Assembly (NCBI GenBank): GCA_021842465.1
Contig: JAKBZN010000001.1
Span: forward strand, 1 to 64,000
Direction: 5' to 3'
Source of the DNA: Pseudomonadota bacterium
GTDB taxonomy: Bacteria; Pseudomonadota; Gammaproteobacteria; Burkholderiales; Burkholderiaceae_F
Length of the DNA stretch: 64,000 nucleotides
The stretch's first letter is position 1. Each line of letters starts with the position of its first letter. The notes beneath the pieces are model-generated. The model searched no databases. It saw only the letters and a list, made by a program, of their open reading frames with translations, and was not told where the DNA came from. Of this stretch, positions 37,339 to 45,778 are shown in pieces. A program made the translations under genes and the position numbers.

Positions 37339-38634
37339 TTACGCGGCCTGCTTCTTCGCTTCGAGGCGTGCGACTTCCTCGTCCCAACCGTCGGTACGGA
37401 CATACGGGTTCGTACGGGGCGCCGAAACCATGTTCGGATCCGCGTCGATTCCCATCGCATCGAGGAAGTTCATCAGCCCGATGCGCTCGATCATTTCCCC
37501 CGTCCGCTCGTGCTCGAGCGCGTTCTCGGCAAAGAAGTCGATGATCTTCTGCGCCATTTCGACCAACTTCTCGCGGTCCTCGTCGGTGTCGAGCTTCATG
37601 AACGGGACGATCACCGTCCCCATCAGGTCGCCGATCTTGAGTGCCCGCTTGCCCCCCACGAGGATCGCCGCGCCACGATCCTTCCCCGGAGCCAATCCAC
37701 CGGTGATGACGTTGATGCAATGCATGCACCGGACGCAGTCGCTGTTTTCGATCTGGATCGCGTGCTTGTCGTCGACCTTCACGCTGCTGATCGTCGGGCC
37801 CTGCTTGACCGCGTCGGCATCGACGACCTGGATCGCCCTGCTCGGGCAGCGCGCGACCACGTCGTTCACCAGCGCGCTCATGCCGTGCTGCGCGAAATAG
37901 CGGCGGGCGAGGGTCTCGTCGGTCTGGATGTTGTCCCGCCAGATCCCGATCACCGCCATATCGGCGCGCTGAATCGAGTTCATGCAATCGTTCGGGCACC
38001 CCGAGAACTTGAACTTGAACTTGTACGGCAGCGACGGGCGATGGATGTCATCGAGGAAATTGTTGATGATCGCCCGGTGCGCGCGCGCCTCGTCGAAGCA
38101 CGACTGCTCGCAGCGCGCCGCGCCGACGCACGACATGGAGGTGCGCACCGCAGGGCCGGCGCCCCCGAGATCGAAGCCCAGTTCGTTGATCTCGTCGAAC
38201 GCCTTCTGCACGTTCTCGGTCGTCGCGCCCTGGAACATGATGTCGCCGGACTGGCCGTGGAAGGCGATGAGACCCGTTCCGTGTTTTTCCCAGACGTCAC
38301 AGAGCTTGCGCAGAATGTCGGTCGTGTAATGCATGCCCGGAGGCGGCATGACACGCAGCGTATGGAACTCGGCCGCGTCCTTGTATACCGGCTTGTCGTT
38401 GTCGTCCTTGAGTTCGGTGAAACGGGGGATCACTCCGCCGCCGTAGCCGAACACGCCGACCGTACCGCCCTTCCAGTACCCCTTGCGGGTGCGATACGAG
38501 GTCTCGAGCTGACCCAGGACGTCGACGACGTAATCCTTGTCCTGCGCCAAGCGCTTCAATCCGGTTACGAAGCTTGGCCACGGTCCACTCTCGAGTTCGT
38601 CGAGCATCGGCGTGGGGTGCAACGGTTTCGCCAT
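37339..38634 (-). CDS. dsrA: dissimilatory sulfite reductase alpha subunit (reverse type)
   Basis: A 431-residue siroheme enzyme subunit. Siroheme-[4Fe-4S] ligands are visible in CVGAARCEQSC and FKFSGCPNDC; the ferredoxin insertion has CVRCMHCINV and VARCPSRAI. The start MAKPLHPTP is preceded by AAAAGGAGACC. It is the promoter-proximal gene of the minus-strand dsr operon. Oxidative type is inferred from operon content rather than from residues. Confidence 0.97.
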   Translation of the reverse strand: MAKPLHPTPMLDELESGPWPSFVTGLKRLAQDKDYVVDVLGQLETSYRTRKGYWKGGTVGVFGYGGGVIPRFTELKDDNDKPVYKDAAEFHTLRVMPPPGMHYTTDILRKLCDVWEKHGTGLIAFHGQSGDIMFQGATTENVQKAFDEINELGFDLGGAGPAVRTSMSCVGAARCEQSCFDEARAHRAIINNFLDDIHRPSLPYKFKFKFSGCPNDCMNSIQRADMAVIGIWRDNIQTDETLARRYFAQHGMSALVNDVVARCPSRAIQVVDADAVKQGPTISSVKVDDKHAIQIENSDCVRCMHCINVITGGLAPGKDRGAAILVGGKRALKIGDLMGTVIVPFMKLDTDEDREKLVEMAQKIIDFFAENALEHERTGEMIERIGLMNFLDAMGIDADPNMVSAPRTNPYVRTDGWDEEVARLEAKKQAA

Positions 38635-38830
38635 GATCGGGTCTCCTTTTCCCGGTTGCGTGCGGGTGGTGTGCGCATTTGCGTGTTTTCGGCCGCACGG
38701 CCGATCCGCGGTGCCTCCCATCTGACGGCCCGCAGCCATGTTGTGATAACGACCATCCTAGTGGGCGACTTCCGCCGGCGCCATTGCTCCGGGTGATAAG
38801 TCGCACACTTCCCTTCCGGGATCCCCCGAA

Positions 38831-38847
38831 CTACCCGTAGGGAGTAG
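38831..38847. promoter_or_regulatory. NarL-like imperfect inverted repeat, dsr promoter
   Basis: CTACCCGTAGGGAGTAG has outer arms CTAC/GTAG. Read as heptamers, TACCCGT and the opposite-strand TACTCCC both start with the TAC of NarL-type sites. It resembles the CCCCTACCCGACTAGGGG element at 13575. Function is inferred. Confidence 0.4.
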
Positions 38848-38911
38848 GCGTGGCGCCTCGCAACGGCTATAGACATCCACCGGCTCCCCGCGACGACAAT
38901 ACGCTCCGTCA

Positions 38912-38929
38912 TTACGCCTTCTAGCGTAA
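38912..38929. promoter_or_regulatory. perfect inverted repeat near the orphan gene
   Basis: TTACGC and GCGTAA form a perfect 6-base inverted repeat with a 6-base spacer, about 60 bases upstream of the gene at 38988. The TACGCCT-N2-TAGCGTA arrangement fits a 7-2-7 NarL/LuxR-family layout with mismatches. Confidence 0.4.
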
Positions 38930-38987
38930 GGGATTACGAGGATTCGACAACCGCGCCGCGTCAAACGGTTGCACGGAAGAGGATGCG

Positions 38988-39269
38988 ATGGACTCGGCCA
39001 CGACGCTGTTCCGCTGCACGGTCCCTTGGGGCCGGCAGGAAATCGAACTCCAGGAGCTGCGCTTCGATGCGGGCGGCGCGCCCCTGCTGCGCCTGCGGAT
39101 CCGGGAAGCGAAGCGTTTTACGATTTTCGACATCGATGCCGCAACCGCCGCGCGCTGGGGCGAGGCGATGGCCGAATGGGGACGCGGCCAGCTGGCCGAT
39201 GGCCATGGCCACGCTGGGGCGCCGGCAGAGGCGCCGCACCCGGAGGAGAGCGGCCATGCGGGTGCGTAG
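38988..39269 (+). CDS. small orphan protein of the sulfur island
   Basis: A 93-residue protein with a good ribosome site (GGAAGAGG). It opens with a beta-rich segment (LFRCTVPWGRQEIELQELRF) and ends in a histidine/alanine-rich tail (GHGHAGAPAEAPHPEE). No known domain is recognised. It overlaps the next gene by 14 bases and faces dsrA, so co-regulation with dsr is plausible. Confidence 0.65.
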   Translation: MDSATTLFRCTVPWGRQEIELQELRFDAGGAPLLRLRIREAKRFTIFDIDAATAARWGEAMAEWGRGQLADGHGHAGAPAEAPHPEESGHAGA

Positions 39270-39873
39270 CCATTGGTTCCGGGATGACCATGCGCGCGGT
39301 ACCGGGGAGGTCGCCGGAGCTGTCGCATTCAACGTCTGGCGCATCGCGCAACAGATTCTCCGCGACATGCGTCGCGCCGATTTCGAGATTGCGCCCGGGC
39401 CGCGCTATTTCGACTTCCTTTCCGAATGGCTGATGTTCCTGATTCACGTTGCCGATCGCAACGCATATGAACGGTTGGGTGACGCCCGCACCGAGTTCAC
39501 CACCGCGCTCGCCAATCGCACAGGGGAAATCCTCGCCGACAACCAGGTCGAGTTGCTGGGGGAAGGAACGGCGGCGGAGCACAAGGCCCGGTTCATCGAA
39601 TTGCTCAACCTTCATCTTCCCGAATATTCGGATTTTCCGGAACTGGATGCGGACTGCCGTCGCTATCTCGCGGCCCGGATCTCGGTCGCGCTCGGGCCCC
39701 GCGATCAAGTGTGGGTTCACGACCAAGTGATGGAGATCGAAGCGCCGCAGGCGATCGAGACCGTCGGACGGGTGTTCGAAAACCTGTTCCGGCTGGCGCC
39801 GCCCGACGACGCGGCAAACCGCGGGCGCGCAAGCCGCCGGGAGGGACGGCCGCCGGCGATGACGGGGGAGTAA
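39256..39873 (+). CDS. helical orphan protein of the sulfur island
   Basis: A 205-residue protein, starting at MRVRSHWFRDD inside the end of the previous gene. It looks mostly helical, with a tryptophan/phenylalanine-rich region (FDFLSEWLMFLIHVADRNAY). No motif is recognised. Its stop overlaps the dioxygenase start (TAATG), so the three genes form a coupled unit. The upstream part of the track ORF is out-of-gene. Confidence 0.65.
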   Translation: MRVRSHWFRDDHARGTGEVAGAVAFNVWRIAQQILRDMRRADFEIAPGPRYFDFLSEWLMFLIHVADRNAYERLGDARTEFTTALANRTGEILADNQVELLGEGTAAEHKARFIELLNLHLPEYSDFPELDADCRRYLAARISVALGPRDQVWVHDQVMEIEAPQAIETVGRVFENLFRLAPPDDAANRGRASRREGRPPAMTGE

Positions 39874-40754
39874 TGGCGATGCACCCGCCGGCAGCCGACC
39901 CATTCGACCTCCTCGACGACCGCGCCTACACGGCATGGCGGGGGGAAAAACTGCGCAATGCGCCGGCGTCGGTCGACGACTTGATCGTCGACGTCGGGGA
40001 CGTCGCAGACCTGCGCCCGCAGGAGCGCGCAGCGATCGCGGACCGGCTGCGCCGCGGCAACGTGGCGGTGTACCGCTGCGCCGCACCGGTCGATCGCGAG
40101 GCGCTACGGGCTCTGGGCCAACAGTTCGGCCTGGTTCGCCTCGATCGCAACGAGTTGGCCGACGACGACGGCATCAGCAGCATCCAGGTCGGACCCGACG
40201 CCCTACACCGCGAGTTCATCCCCTATACCGACCGCCCGATCCGGTGGCACACCGACGGCTACTACAACCCACCGGCCCGGCGCATTCACGCGATGATCCT
40301 GCATTGCGTCCGGAACGCGGCTTCGGGCGGCGCCAACACCCTCTTCGATCACGAGCTGGCATACATTGCGCTGCGTGACCGGGACCCCCGCCACATCGAA
40401 GCGCTGAGTCGTCCCGACGCGATGACCATCCCGGCCCGGTCCGACGAATCGGGGGTGGCGCGCGGCGTGCAGGCGGGCCCGGTGTTCGAGGTTGACGCCG
40501 GCCGGCTCTTCATGCGCTACACCGCGCGCACCACCAGCATCGGGTGGCGCGAGGACGCCATGACGCGGGCGGCCGTGCAAGCCCTGGAATCGGTGCTTGC
40601 CGCGCCGGAGGCACGGCAGTTCACGCTGACCCTCCTCCCTGGCATGGGGATCCTGTCCGCCAACGTGCTGCACAGCCGCTCCGGATTTTTCAACGACCCG
40701 CAACGCCCGCGGCTACTGCTGCGGGCGCGGTATCACGAACCGATCACGCTGTGA
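39873..40754 (+). CDS. TauD/TfdA-family Fe(II)/2-oxoglutarate-type dioxygenase
   Basis: A 293-residue enzyme with the TauD-type iron site: His126 and Asp128 in WHTDGYYN, a distal histidine in NVLHSRSGF and a following arginine (RPRLLLRAR). TauD relatives release sulfite from sulfonates or hydroxylate other small acids. Location between orphan genes and tusA-dsrE2 in an rDsr island suggests a sulfur-linked substrate, but specificity cannot be read. It is translationally coupled to the preceding gene. Confidence 0.82.
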   Translation: MAMHPPAADPFDLLDDRAYTAWRGEKLRNAPASVDDLIVDVGDVADLRPQERAAIADRLRRGNVAVYRCAAPVDREALRALGQQFGLVRLDRNELADDDGISSIQVGPDALHREFIPYTDRPIRWHTDGYYNPPARRIHAMILHCVRNAASGGANTLFDHELAYIALRDRDPRHIEALSRPDAMTIPARSDESGVARGVQAGPVFEVDAGRLFMRYTARTTSIGWREDAMTRAAVQALESVLAAPEARQFTLTLLPGMGILSANVLHSRSGFFNDPQRPRLLLRARYHEPITL

Positions 40755-40781
40755 TCGCACAACAACGCAAGGAGATGCTTC

Positions 40782-41006
40782 ATGAATTTCGACAAGGAAC
40801 TTGACGCACGCGGACTCGCCTGCCCGATGCCGATCGTCAAGACAAAAAAGACGCTCGCGTCGATGGAGTCCGGCCAGATCCTCAAGGTCGTTTCGACCGA
40901 CCCGGGGTCGGTCGCGGACATGAAGGCGTTTGCCGAAGCCACCGGGCATGACCTGCTGTCCCAGGAGGCGCAGGGAAGCGAATACTGCTTCTACCTGAAG
41001 AACTGA
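40782..41006 (+). CDS. tusA: sulfur carrier protein TusA
   Basis: A 74-residue TusA with the active cysteine Cys14 in the ACPMPI motif and the typical ending EYCFYLKN. It transfers sulfane sulfur, here most likely to DsrE2 and DsrEFH. It sits 10 bases before dsrE2, preceded by AAGGAGATG. It is a closer match to canonical TusA than the protein at 14115. Confidence 0.96.
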   Translation: MNFDKELDARGLACPMPIVKTKKTLASMESGQILKVVSTDPGSVADMKAFAEATGHDLLSQEAQGSEYCFYLKN

Positions 41007-41016
41007 AGGGGTCGTC

Positions 41017-41637
41017 ATGGGAAACATGGAGTTGCCGGCTGGGCTCGACCCGGCCTTGGCGCAGCGCATCGAGGAACTCATCGACCGCAAGGTCGAGGAG
41101 CGCATGGCCGCGCTGCTGCCAAAAAAGAAGCCGCCGTCGATGACGATCATCGCCACGAAAGGCACGCTCGACTGGGCCTACCCGCCCTTCATTCTCGCCT
41201 CGACGGCAGCCTCGCTCGGCTGGGACGTGACGATCTTCTTCACGTTCTACGGCCTCAACCTCCTGCGCAAGGATCTTTCCACGCTCAAGGTGAGCCCGCT
41301 GGGCAACCCCGGCATGCCGATGAAGATGCCGTTCGGGCCGAAATGGTTCCGCGCCATCAACTGGAACATCCCCAACGCGGTGCAGGCGGTCATTCCGGGA
41401 TTCGAATCCCTGGCGACGAGCCTGATGAAGCAGACGATCAAGAACAACGGGGTTGCCGACATCGCCGACCTGCGCCAGGTCTGCATCGAGACCGACGTCA
41501 AGATGGTGGGCTGCCAGATGACGGTGGACCTGTTCGGCTTCACGCACGACGATTTCATTCCGGAGATCGCCGAGTACTGCGGTGCGACGAGTTTCCTGCC
41601 GACGGCGCAGAAGGCCGACGTCAGCCTGTTCATTTGA
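41017..41637 (+). CDS. dsrE2: DsrE2-type sulfur relay protein
   Basis: A 206-residue protein of the DsrE superfamily. A charged N-terminal region is followed by the DsrE fold with hydrophobic, possibly membrane-associated stretches (FILASTAASLGWDVTIFFTFYG). Two cysteines, Cys156 (QVCIETD) and Cys166 (GCQMTVDLFGF), are placed as in DsrE2 proteins. tusA-dsrE2 is a recurrent pair in sulfur oxidisers and is thought to move persulfide sulfur towards Dsr. Confidence 0.92.
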   Translation: MGNMELPAGLDPALAQRIEELIDRKVEERMAALLPKKKPPSMTIIATKGTLDWAYPPFILASTAASLGWDVTIFFTFYGLNLLRKDLSTLKVSPLGNPGMPMKMPFGPKWFRAINWNIPNAVQAVIPGFESLATSLMKQTIKNNGVADIADLRQVCIETDVKMVGCQMTVDLFGFTHDDFIPEIAEYCGATSFLPTAQKADVSLFI

Positions 41638-41801
41638 CCGCCTTTCCCAAGAAAGGCAGGAGGATGCGAATCACCCGATGCACCGCCGGGAGCATAAGCG
41701 GCGCAGAAACACACGAAATGCCTTCGCGTCACAAAAATCGAAGTTGGTAGCACCCGGGACCTTGCCCGGGGCATCACCGGCAGCACAAGGAGAGCCGCAA
41801 A

Positions 41802-43136
41802 GTGAAGAGTCAGCGTTGTGATGTTTCGGTTCGCGCGCGCCGCGCGCGTTCCTCCGTACTTGCCCTGGGCGTCGCAGGCTTGCTTGCGCCGCTCACCGCG
41901 CAAGCCACAGACGGGTATTTCTCCCACGGCTACGGGATGAAATCCCTGGGCATGGGCGGCGCGAGCGTCGCCCGCACCGACGACACCTTCGGCGGAGCGA
42001 ACAACCCGGCACAAATGGTCTGGGTCGGGAACCGCATGGACGTCGGGGTCAGCTTCTTCGGCCCGGACCGGTCGGCGCAGCGGACCGGCGGATCGAATCC
42101 CGGCATGAACGGGACGACCAGCAGCAACAGCGACAGCTTCTACATCCCGGAGTTCGGATTCAACCATCTGTATCGTCCCGACCTGTCCTTCGGCGTCTCG
42201 GTCTATGGCAACGGCGGCATGAACACCAATTATCCGCAGGGCAATTTCAACTGCGGCCGGGGGCCCTCGAACATCCTGTGCGGTTCCGGCGGCGTCGGCG
42301 TCGACCTGCAACAGTTGATCGTCGCGCCCACGATTTCCTGGAAAATCACGCCCAGCCAAAGCATCGGCATCTCGCCGCTACTGGCCGAGCAGCGGTTCAA
42401 GGCATGGGGACTCGACGCCTTCAGCCAGATGAGCACCAACCCCGCGGCATTGACCGGCACCGGCTACAACTATTCCTTCGGCGTCGGCGTGCGGGTCGGC
42501 TACCTCTGGGAGGTTTCCCCGATGTTCGCCGTCGGGGCGACCTACGCGTCCAAGATCAGCGCGGTCAGTTTCCACAACTACTCGGGGCTGTTCGCGGGCG
42601 CGGGCTCGTTCGACATTCCGGCCAACTACAGCATCGGAATCCGCGTCACCCCGGTTCGGCAGTGGAGCATCCTCGCGGACGCCGAGCGGATCCAGTACGC
42701 CGACGTCGCGTCGATCGCCAACCCCAGCGCCAACATCCTGCAATGCGCCGGAGGCAACGCGTCGTACTGCCTCGGCGGCCCGAACGGCGCAGGATTCGGA
42801 TGGAACAACATCACCGTCCTGAAGATCGGCGTCGAATTCACCGCCACACCGAACCTCATCCTGCGCGCGGGCTACAACCACAGCCAGAACCCGATCAGCC
42901 CGTCAGACGTGACGTTCAACATCCTCGCTCCCGGCGTCGTGCAGAATCAGTACACCATCGGTGCGACGTACGACGTCGACAAGTCGAACGAGATCACGTT
43001 CGCGGCGGCCTATATGCCCCGCAACACCGTGACCGGACCATCCCTGTTCAACTCGTTCGGATACACCTCGGGAGCCAACGAAACCATCGGCCTCTCCGAG
43101 AAGGTATTCGGCGTCGCCTGGGGGAAGAAGTTCTAA
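41802..43136 (+). CDS. FadL/OmpP1-type outer membrane transporter
   Basis: A 444-residue outer membrane beta-barrel. A GTG start behind AAGGAGAGCC leads to a signal peptide cut near AQA-TDGYF. The mature N-terminus (GYGMKSLGMGGASVART) is the plug motif of FadL-type hydrophobic-substrate channels; the C-terminus ends in phenylalanine (WGKKF). It stands between dsrE2 and dsrEFH, all on the same strand. It may let hydrophobic sulfur compounds through the outer membrane; that is inference. Confidence 0.88.
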   Translation: MKSQRCDVSVRARRARSSVLALGVAGLLAPLTAQATDGYFSHGYGMKSLGMGGASVARTDDTFGGANNPAQMVWVGNRMDVGVSFFGPDRSAQRTGGSNPGMNGTTSSNSDSFYIPEFGFNHLYRPDLSFGVSVYGNGGMNTNYPQGNFNCGRGPSNILCGSGGVGVDLQQLIVAPTISWKITPSQSIGISPLLAEQRFKAWGLDAFSQMSTNPAALTGTGYNYSFGVGVRVGYLWEVSPMFAVGATYASKISAVSFHNYSGLFAGAGSFDIPANYSIGIRVTPVRQWSILADAERIQYADVASIANPSANILQCAGGNASYCLGGPNGAGFGWNNITVLKIGVEFTATPNLILRAGYNHSQNPISPSDVTFNILAPGVVQNQYTIGATYDVDKSNEITFAAAYMPRNTVTGPSLFNSFGYTSGANETIGLSEKVFGVAWGKKF

Positions 43137-43320
43137 CAAGGTCTCGAACCATGCTTGGCATCCGCCCCGCCCCCCTGCCCAGATCCCTACCGGGAGCGGG
43201 GCGCGCCAAGTACTTTCCCCCGCTCGTCGGGGACATGGAGTCTCCCTGCTTCCCCGCGGGAAAACGGGGCCGGGGCGACGGAGACGCCGTCACCACCACT
43301 TTCTCTTGAGCACACCAACC
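43137..43320. other. GC-rich gap between FadL gene and dsrE
   Basis: About 180 bases with runs such as CCCCGCGGG...CGGGGCCGGGGC that can fold into several hairpins. No T-run or convincing promoter was seen. It probably separates the FadL transcript from dsrEFH or tunes read-through. Confidence 0.4.
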
Positions 43321-43680
43321 ATGCAGATCGGCATCCTCATCAACGCCGGCCCGTATACGTACCAGGCCAATGACAGTGCCTATCAGTTCGCCAAGGCGGC
43401 ACTGGCAAAAGGACACACCATCCAGCGCGTGTTCTTCTACCACGACGGCGTAAACACGGCCAACCGGCTTACCGAGCCGCCACAGGACGAACGCAACGTC
43501 GCGACCCGGTGGGCGAAACTCGCCGAAGAACACAAGATCGATCTCGTCGTCTGCGTGGCCGCGGCGCTGCGCCGCGGCATCAAGGCCGACATCCTGGCAC
43601 CCGGGTTCCGCATCTCGGGCCTGGGACAACTGGTGGAGTCGGGCATGAAGTCCGACCGTCTCGTGGTATTCGGCGACTGA
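43321..43680 (+). CDS. dsrE: DsrE, sulfurtransferase subunit
   Basis: A 119-residue TusD-type subunit of the DsrEFH hexamer. The active cysteine is Cys78 (DLVVCVAAALRRG), the same number as in Allochromatium vinosum DsrE. N-terminal GILINAGPY strand is typical. It receives sulfur, probably from TusA, and passes it to DsrC. Its place here, apart from dsrAB, departs from the common operon order. Confidence 0.95.
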   Translation: MQIGILINAGPYTYQANDSAYQFAKAALAKGHTIQRVFFYHDGVNTANRLTEPPQDERNVATRWAKLAEEHKIDLVVCVAAALRRGIKADILAPGFRISGLGQLVESGMKSDRLVVFGD

Positions 43681-43696
43681 GGAAAGGAAACCTGCG

Positions 43697-44062
43697 ATGA
43701 GCGCACCCAAGAAATTCATGCTGGTGAACCGCAAGGCGCCACACGGAACCATCTACGCCCTCGAAGCCCTGGAAGTCGTCCTGATCACGGCGACGTTCGA
43801 CCAGGACGTCAGCCTGGTTTTCGCCGACGACGGCGTGTATCCCCTCATGAAGGGCCAGCAGACCGGCGGCATCGAACTGAAGAACTTCTCGAACACCTTC
43901 CGGGCGCTCGAGGACTACGACATCACCAAGCTCTATGTCGAGGCCGAGTCGCTGCAAGCGCGCGGACTGAGCGCCGACGACCTGATCGTCCCGGTCGAAA
44001 TCCTCGACGCGGCCCGCATCGGCGAAATGATGGCGCAACAGGACGTCGTCCTGAGCTTCTGA
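43697..44062 (+). CDS. dsrF: DsrF, sulfurtransferase subunit
   Basis: A 121-residue TusC-type subunit, 16 bases after dsrE. The fold pattern (ALEALEVVLITATFDQDVSL) is that of DsrF, which is structural and lacks the catalytic cysteine; no cysteine is present at all in this protein. It forms the heterohexamer with DsrE and DsrH. Confidence 0.93.
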   Translation: MSAPKKFMLVNRKAPHGTIYALEALEVVLITATFDQDVSLVFADDGVYPLMKGQQTGGIELKNFSNTFRALEDYDITKLYVEAESLQARGLSADDLIVPVEILDAARIGEMMAQQDVVLSF

Positions 44063-44078
44063 TTCCAAGGAAACCGAC

Positions 44079-44378
44079 ATGCTTCACATCGTCAATCGCT
44101 CGCCGTTCGAACGCAACAGCCTGGAAACGTGTCTGCGCATGGTGCAGACCGGGTCGGCGATCCTGCTGATCGAAGACGGCGTCATCGCCGCGACGAAGGG
44201 AACGCCGTTCGCCGACCGCCTGGCGGGACTCCACGACCGCGTGGCGGTCTACGCGCTCGGCCCCGACCTCGACGCGCGGGGGCTGCGCGAGCGCACCGCC
44301 GCCGGAATCCGCATCGTCGATTACGGCGGGTTCGTCGATCTGGTGACCGAGAACAGCACGGTCCAGTCCTGGCTTTGA
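44079..44378 (+). CDS. dsrH: DsrH, sulfurtransferase subunit
   Basis: A 99-residue TusB-type subunit, 16 bases after dsrF. It starts with [17 protein letters not shown], giving Cys18 at about the position of the conserved DsrH cysteine, and ends in the family-typical tryptophan-containing tail (TVQSWL). It closes the dsrEFH set and is followed by a strong terminator. Confidence 0.93.
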   Translation: MLHIVNRSPFERNSLETCLRMVQTGSAILLIEDGVIAATKGTPFADRLAGLHDRVAVYALGPDLDARGLRERTAAGIRIVDYGGFVDLVTENSTVQSWL

Positions 44379-44452
44379 CCCGGACTCCCCGGCATTCGAC
44401 CAGCCAGGTGTTCCCTCCCCGTCGGCGACCGTTCCCTGCCCGGGGAGTTCGC

Positions 44453-44485
44453 GGCCGGGCCGCTCCTGCGGCTCCGGCCGTTTTT
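44453..44485 (+). terminator. Rho-independent terminator after dsrEFH
   Basis: GGCCGGGCCGC-TCCT-GCGGCTCCGGCC is an 11-base GC stem with one bulge, followed by GTTTTT. It lies 75 bases after dsrH and before mscL, on the right strand to end the sulfur transcript. Confidence 0.85.
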
Positions 44486-44553
44486 CCATAGTCCGTGCGC
44501 AGCCCGGCAAATCGGGTACAGTTTCTCCAGGATCGCAACCTGCGAGGGGAAGC

Positions 44554-44961
44554 ATGAGCATTGCATCGGAGTTCAAGGAATTCGCCATGCGAGGCAACGT
44601 CATCGACCTCGCGGTCGGTGTCGTGGTCGGCGGCGCATTTGGGAAAATCGTCTCGTCGCTGGTGGGCGATCTGATCATGCCGGTGGTCGGCGTGCTGACC
44701 GGAGGCGTGAACTTCGCCGACTTCGCGCTGCGCATCGGCACCGATCCCAAGGGAGCGCCAGTATTGTTGAAATACGGCGACTTCGTGCAGACGATCCTCG
44801 ACTTCCTCATCATCGCGCTGGCGATCTTCCTGGCCGTACGCACCATCAACAAGCTCAAGCGACCGGTTCCCGCGGCGGCGCCCGCGGAGCCCCCGCCGCC
44901 GCCGCGCAGCGAGGTGCTGCTGGAAGAGATCCGCGACCTGCTGTCCAAGCGCGGCGACTGA
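44554..44961 (+). CDS. mscL: large-conductance mechanosensitive channel
   Basis: A 135-residue MscL. The N-terminal [22 protein letters not shown] helix, the periplasmic loop and the second span ([19 protein letters not shown]) are typical, as is the KRGD-like charged end. A proline run (PPPPPR) interrupts the C-terminal helix. It protects against hypo-osmotic shock and is unrelated to the neighbours. Confidence 0.97.
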   Translation: MSIASEFKEFAMRGNVIDLAVGVVVGGAFGKIVSSLVGDLIMPVVGVLTGGVNFADFALRIGTDPKGAPVLLKYGDFVQTILDFLIIALAIFLAVRTINKLKRPVPAAAPAEPPPPPRSEVLLEEIRDLLSKRGD

Positions 44962-45197
44962 CGGATCCTGCCGACTCGAGTCGCGGTCTCGTGCGGGACG
45001 GCGTTACGACGCGCCGCGACCTGCACGGAGCGATTGCGGCGCAAACGAAATGAAGCAGTAAACTAGCGGATTCGGGCTGGGCCCGGGGACGTTCGACGCC
45101 GGTCGGCATTCGCCCACGCGGCCCTCCGTTCCCGGAACCGCCTGGATCGTGCGCGGGGCGAACTGCTCCTGCGTACGGGCTTGTCAAGGAATCCCGC
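44962..45197 (+). other. mscL-trpG intergenic region
   Basis: About 235 bases presumably carrying the trpGDC promoter. No leader peptide with tandem tryptophan codons and no clear attenuator was found; a -10-like TAAACT at about 45058 is the only hint. Confidence 0.4.
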
Positions 45198-45764
45198 ATG
45201 CTGCTGATGATCGACAACTACGACAGCTTCACCTACAACCTCGTGCAGTACTTCGGGGAACTCGGCGAAGACGTGCGCGTATATCGCAACGACGAAATTG
45301 CGCTCGACCAGATCGCGGCGCTCGCCCCGGATCGCATCTGCCTTTCCCCCGGCCCCTGCACGCCCAACGAAGCGGGAGTCACGCTAGGGGTGATCGAGCG
45401 GTTCGGTGGACGCATTCCGCTGCTCGGCGTCTGCCTGGGGCATCAGGCGATCGGCCAGGCCTACGGCGGCAAGGTGGTCCGCGCGAAGGAACTCATGCAC
45501 GGCAAGACCTCGCCCATCGACCACATCGACGGCGGCGTCTTTGCCGGACTGCCCCAGCATCTCATCGCCACCCGGTATCACTCCCTCGCAGTGCAGCGGG
45601 AGAGCCTGCCGGAGTGCCTGGAGATCACCGCCTGGACGGCCGACGGCGAGATCATGGGGCTGCGGCACAAGACCCTGGCGGTCGAAGGCGTGCAGTTCCA
45701 CCCCGAATCGATCGCGACGGAACATGGACATGAAATGCTGCGCAATTTCCTGACCCAGCATTGA
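45198..45764 (+). CDS. trpG: anthranilate synthase component II (glutamine amidotransferase)
   Basis: A 188-residue class I glutaminase providing ammonia to TrpE, possibly also to aminodeoxychorismate synthase. Motifs [20 protein letters not shown], the nucleophile in [11 protein letters not shown] and the histidine pair region QFHPESI are intact. It is followed immediately by trpD. Confidence 0.96.
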   Translation: MLLMIDNYDSFTYNLVQYFGELGEDVRVYRNDEIALDQIAALAPDRICLSPGPCTPNEAGVTLGVIERFGGRIPLLGVCLGHQAIGQAYGGKVVRAKELMHGKTSPIDHIDGGVFAGLPQHLIATRYHSLAVQRESLPECLEITAWTADGEIMGLRHKTLAVEGVQFHPESIATEHGHEMLRNFLTQH

Positions 45765-45778
45765 CGGGAAGGCGCACC

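Larger units (their letters stand above)
38635..38987. promoter_or_regulatory. divergent promoter region between dsrA and the orphan gene
   Basis: About 350 bases separate dsrA from the first plus-strand gene of the island. It must drive the dsr operon and probably the opposite series. It holds the two inverted repeats listed next and two direct copies of GTGATAA (38744-38750, 38793-38799). No confident sigma70 -35/-10 pair was found on either strand. Confidence 0.6.

Noticed and set aside
38635-38739. Upstream extension of dsrA to 38739
   Set aside because: The ATG at 38634 has a strong ribosome site and matches DsrA N-termini; the extension is promoter DNA.
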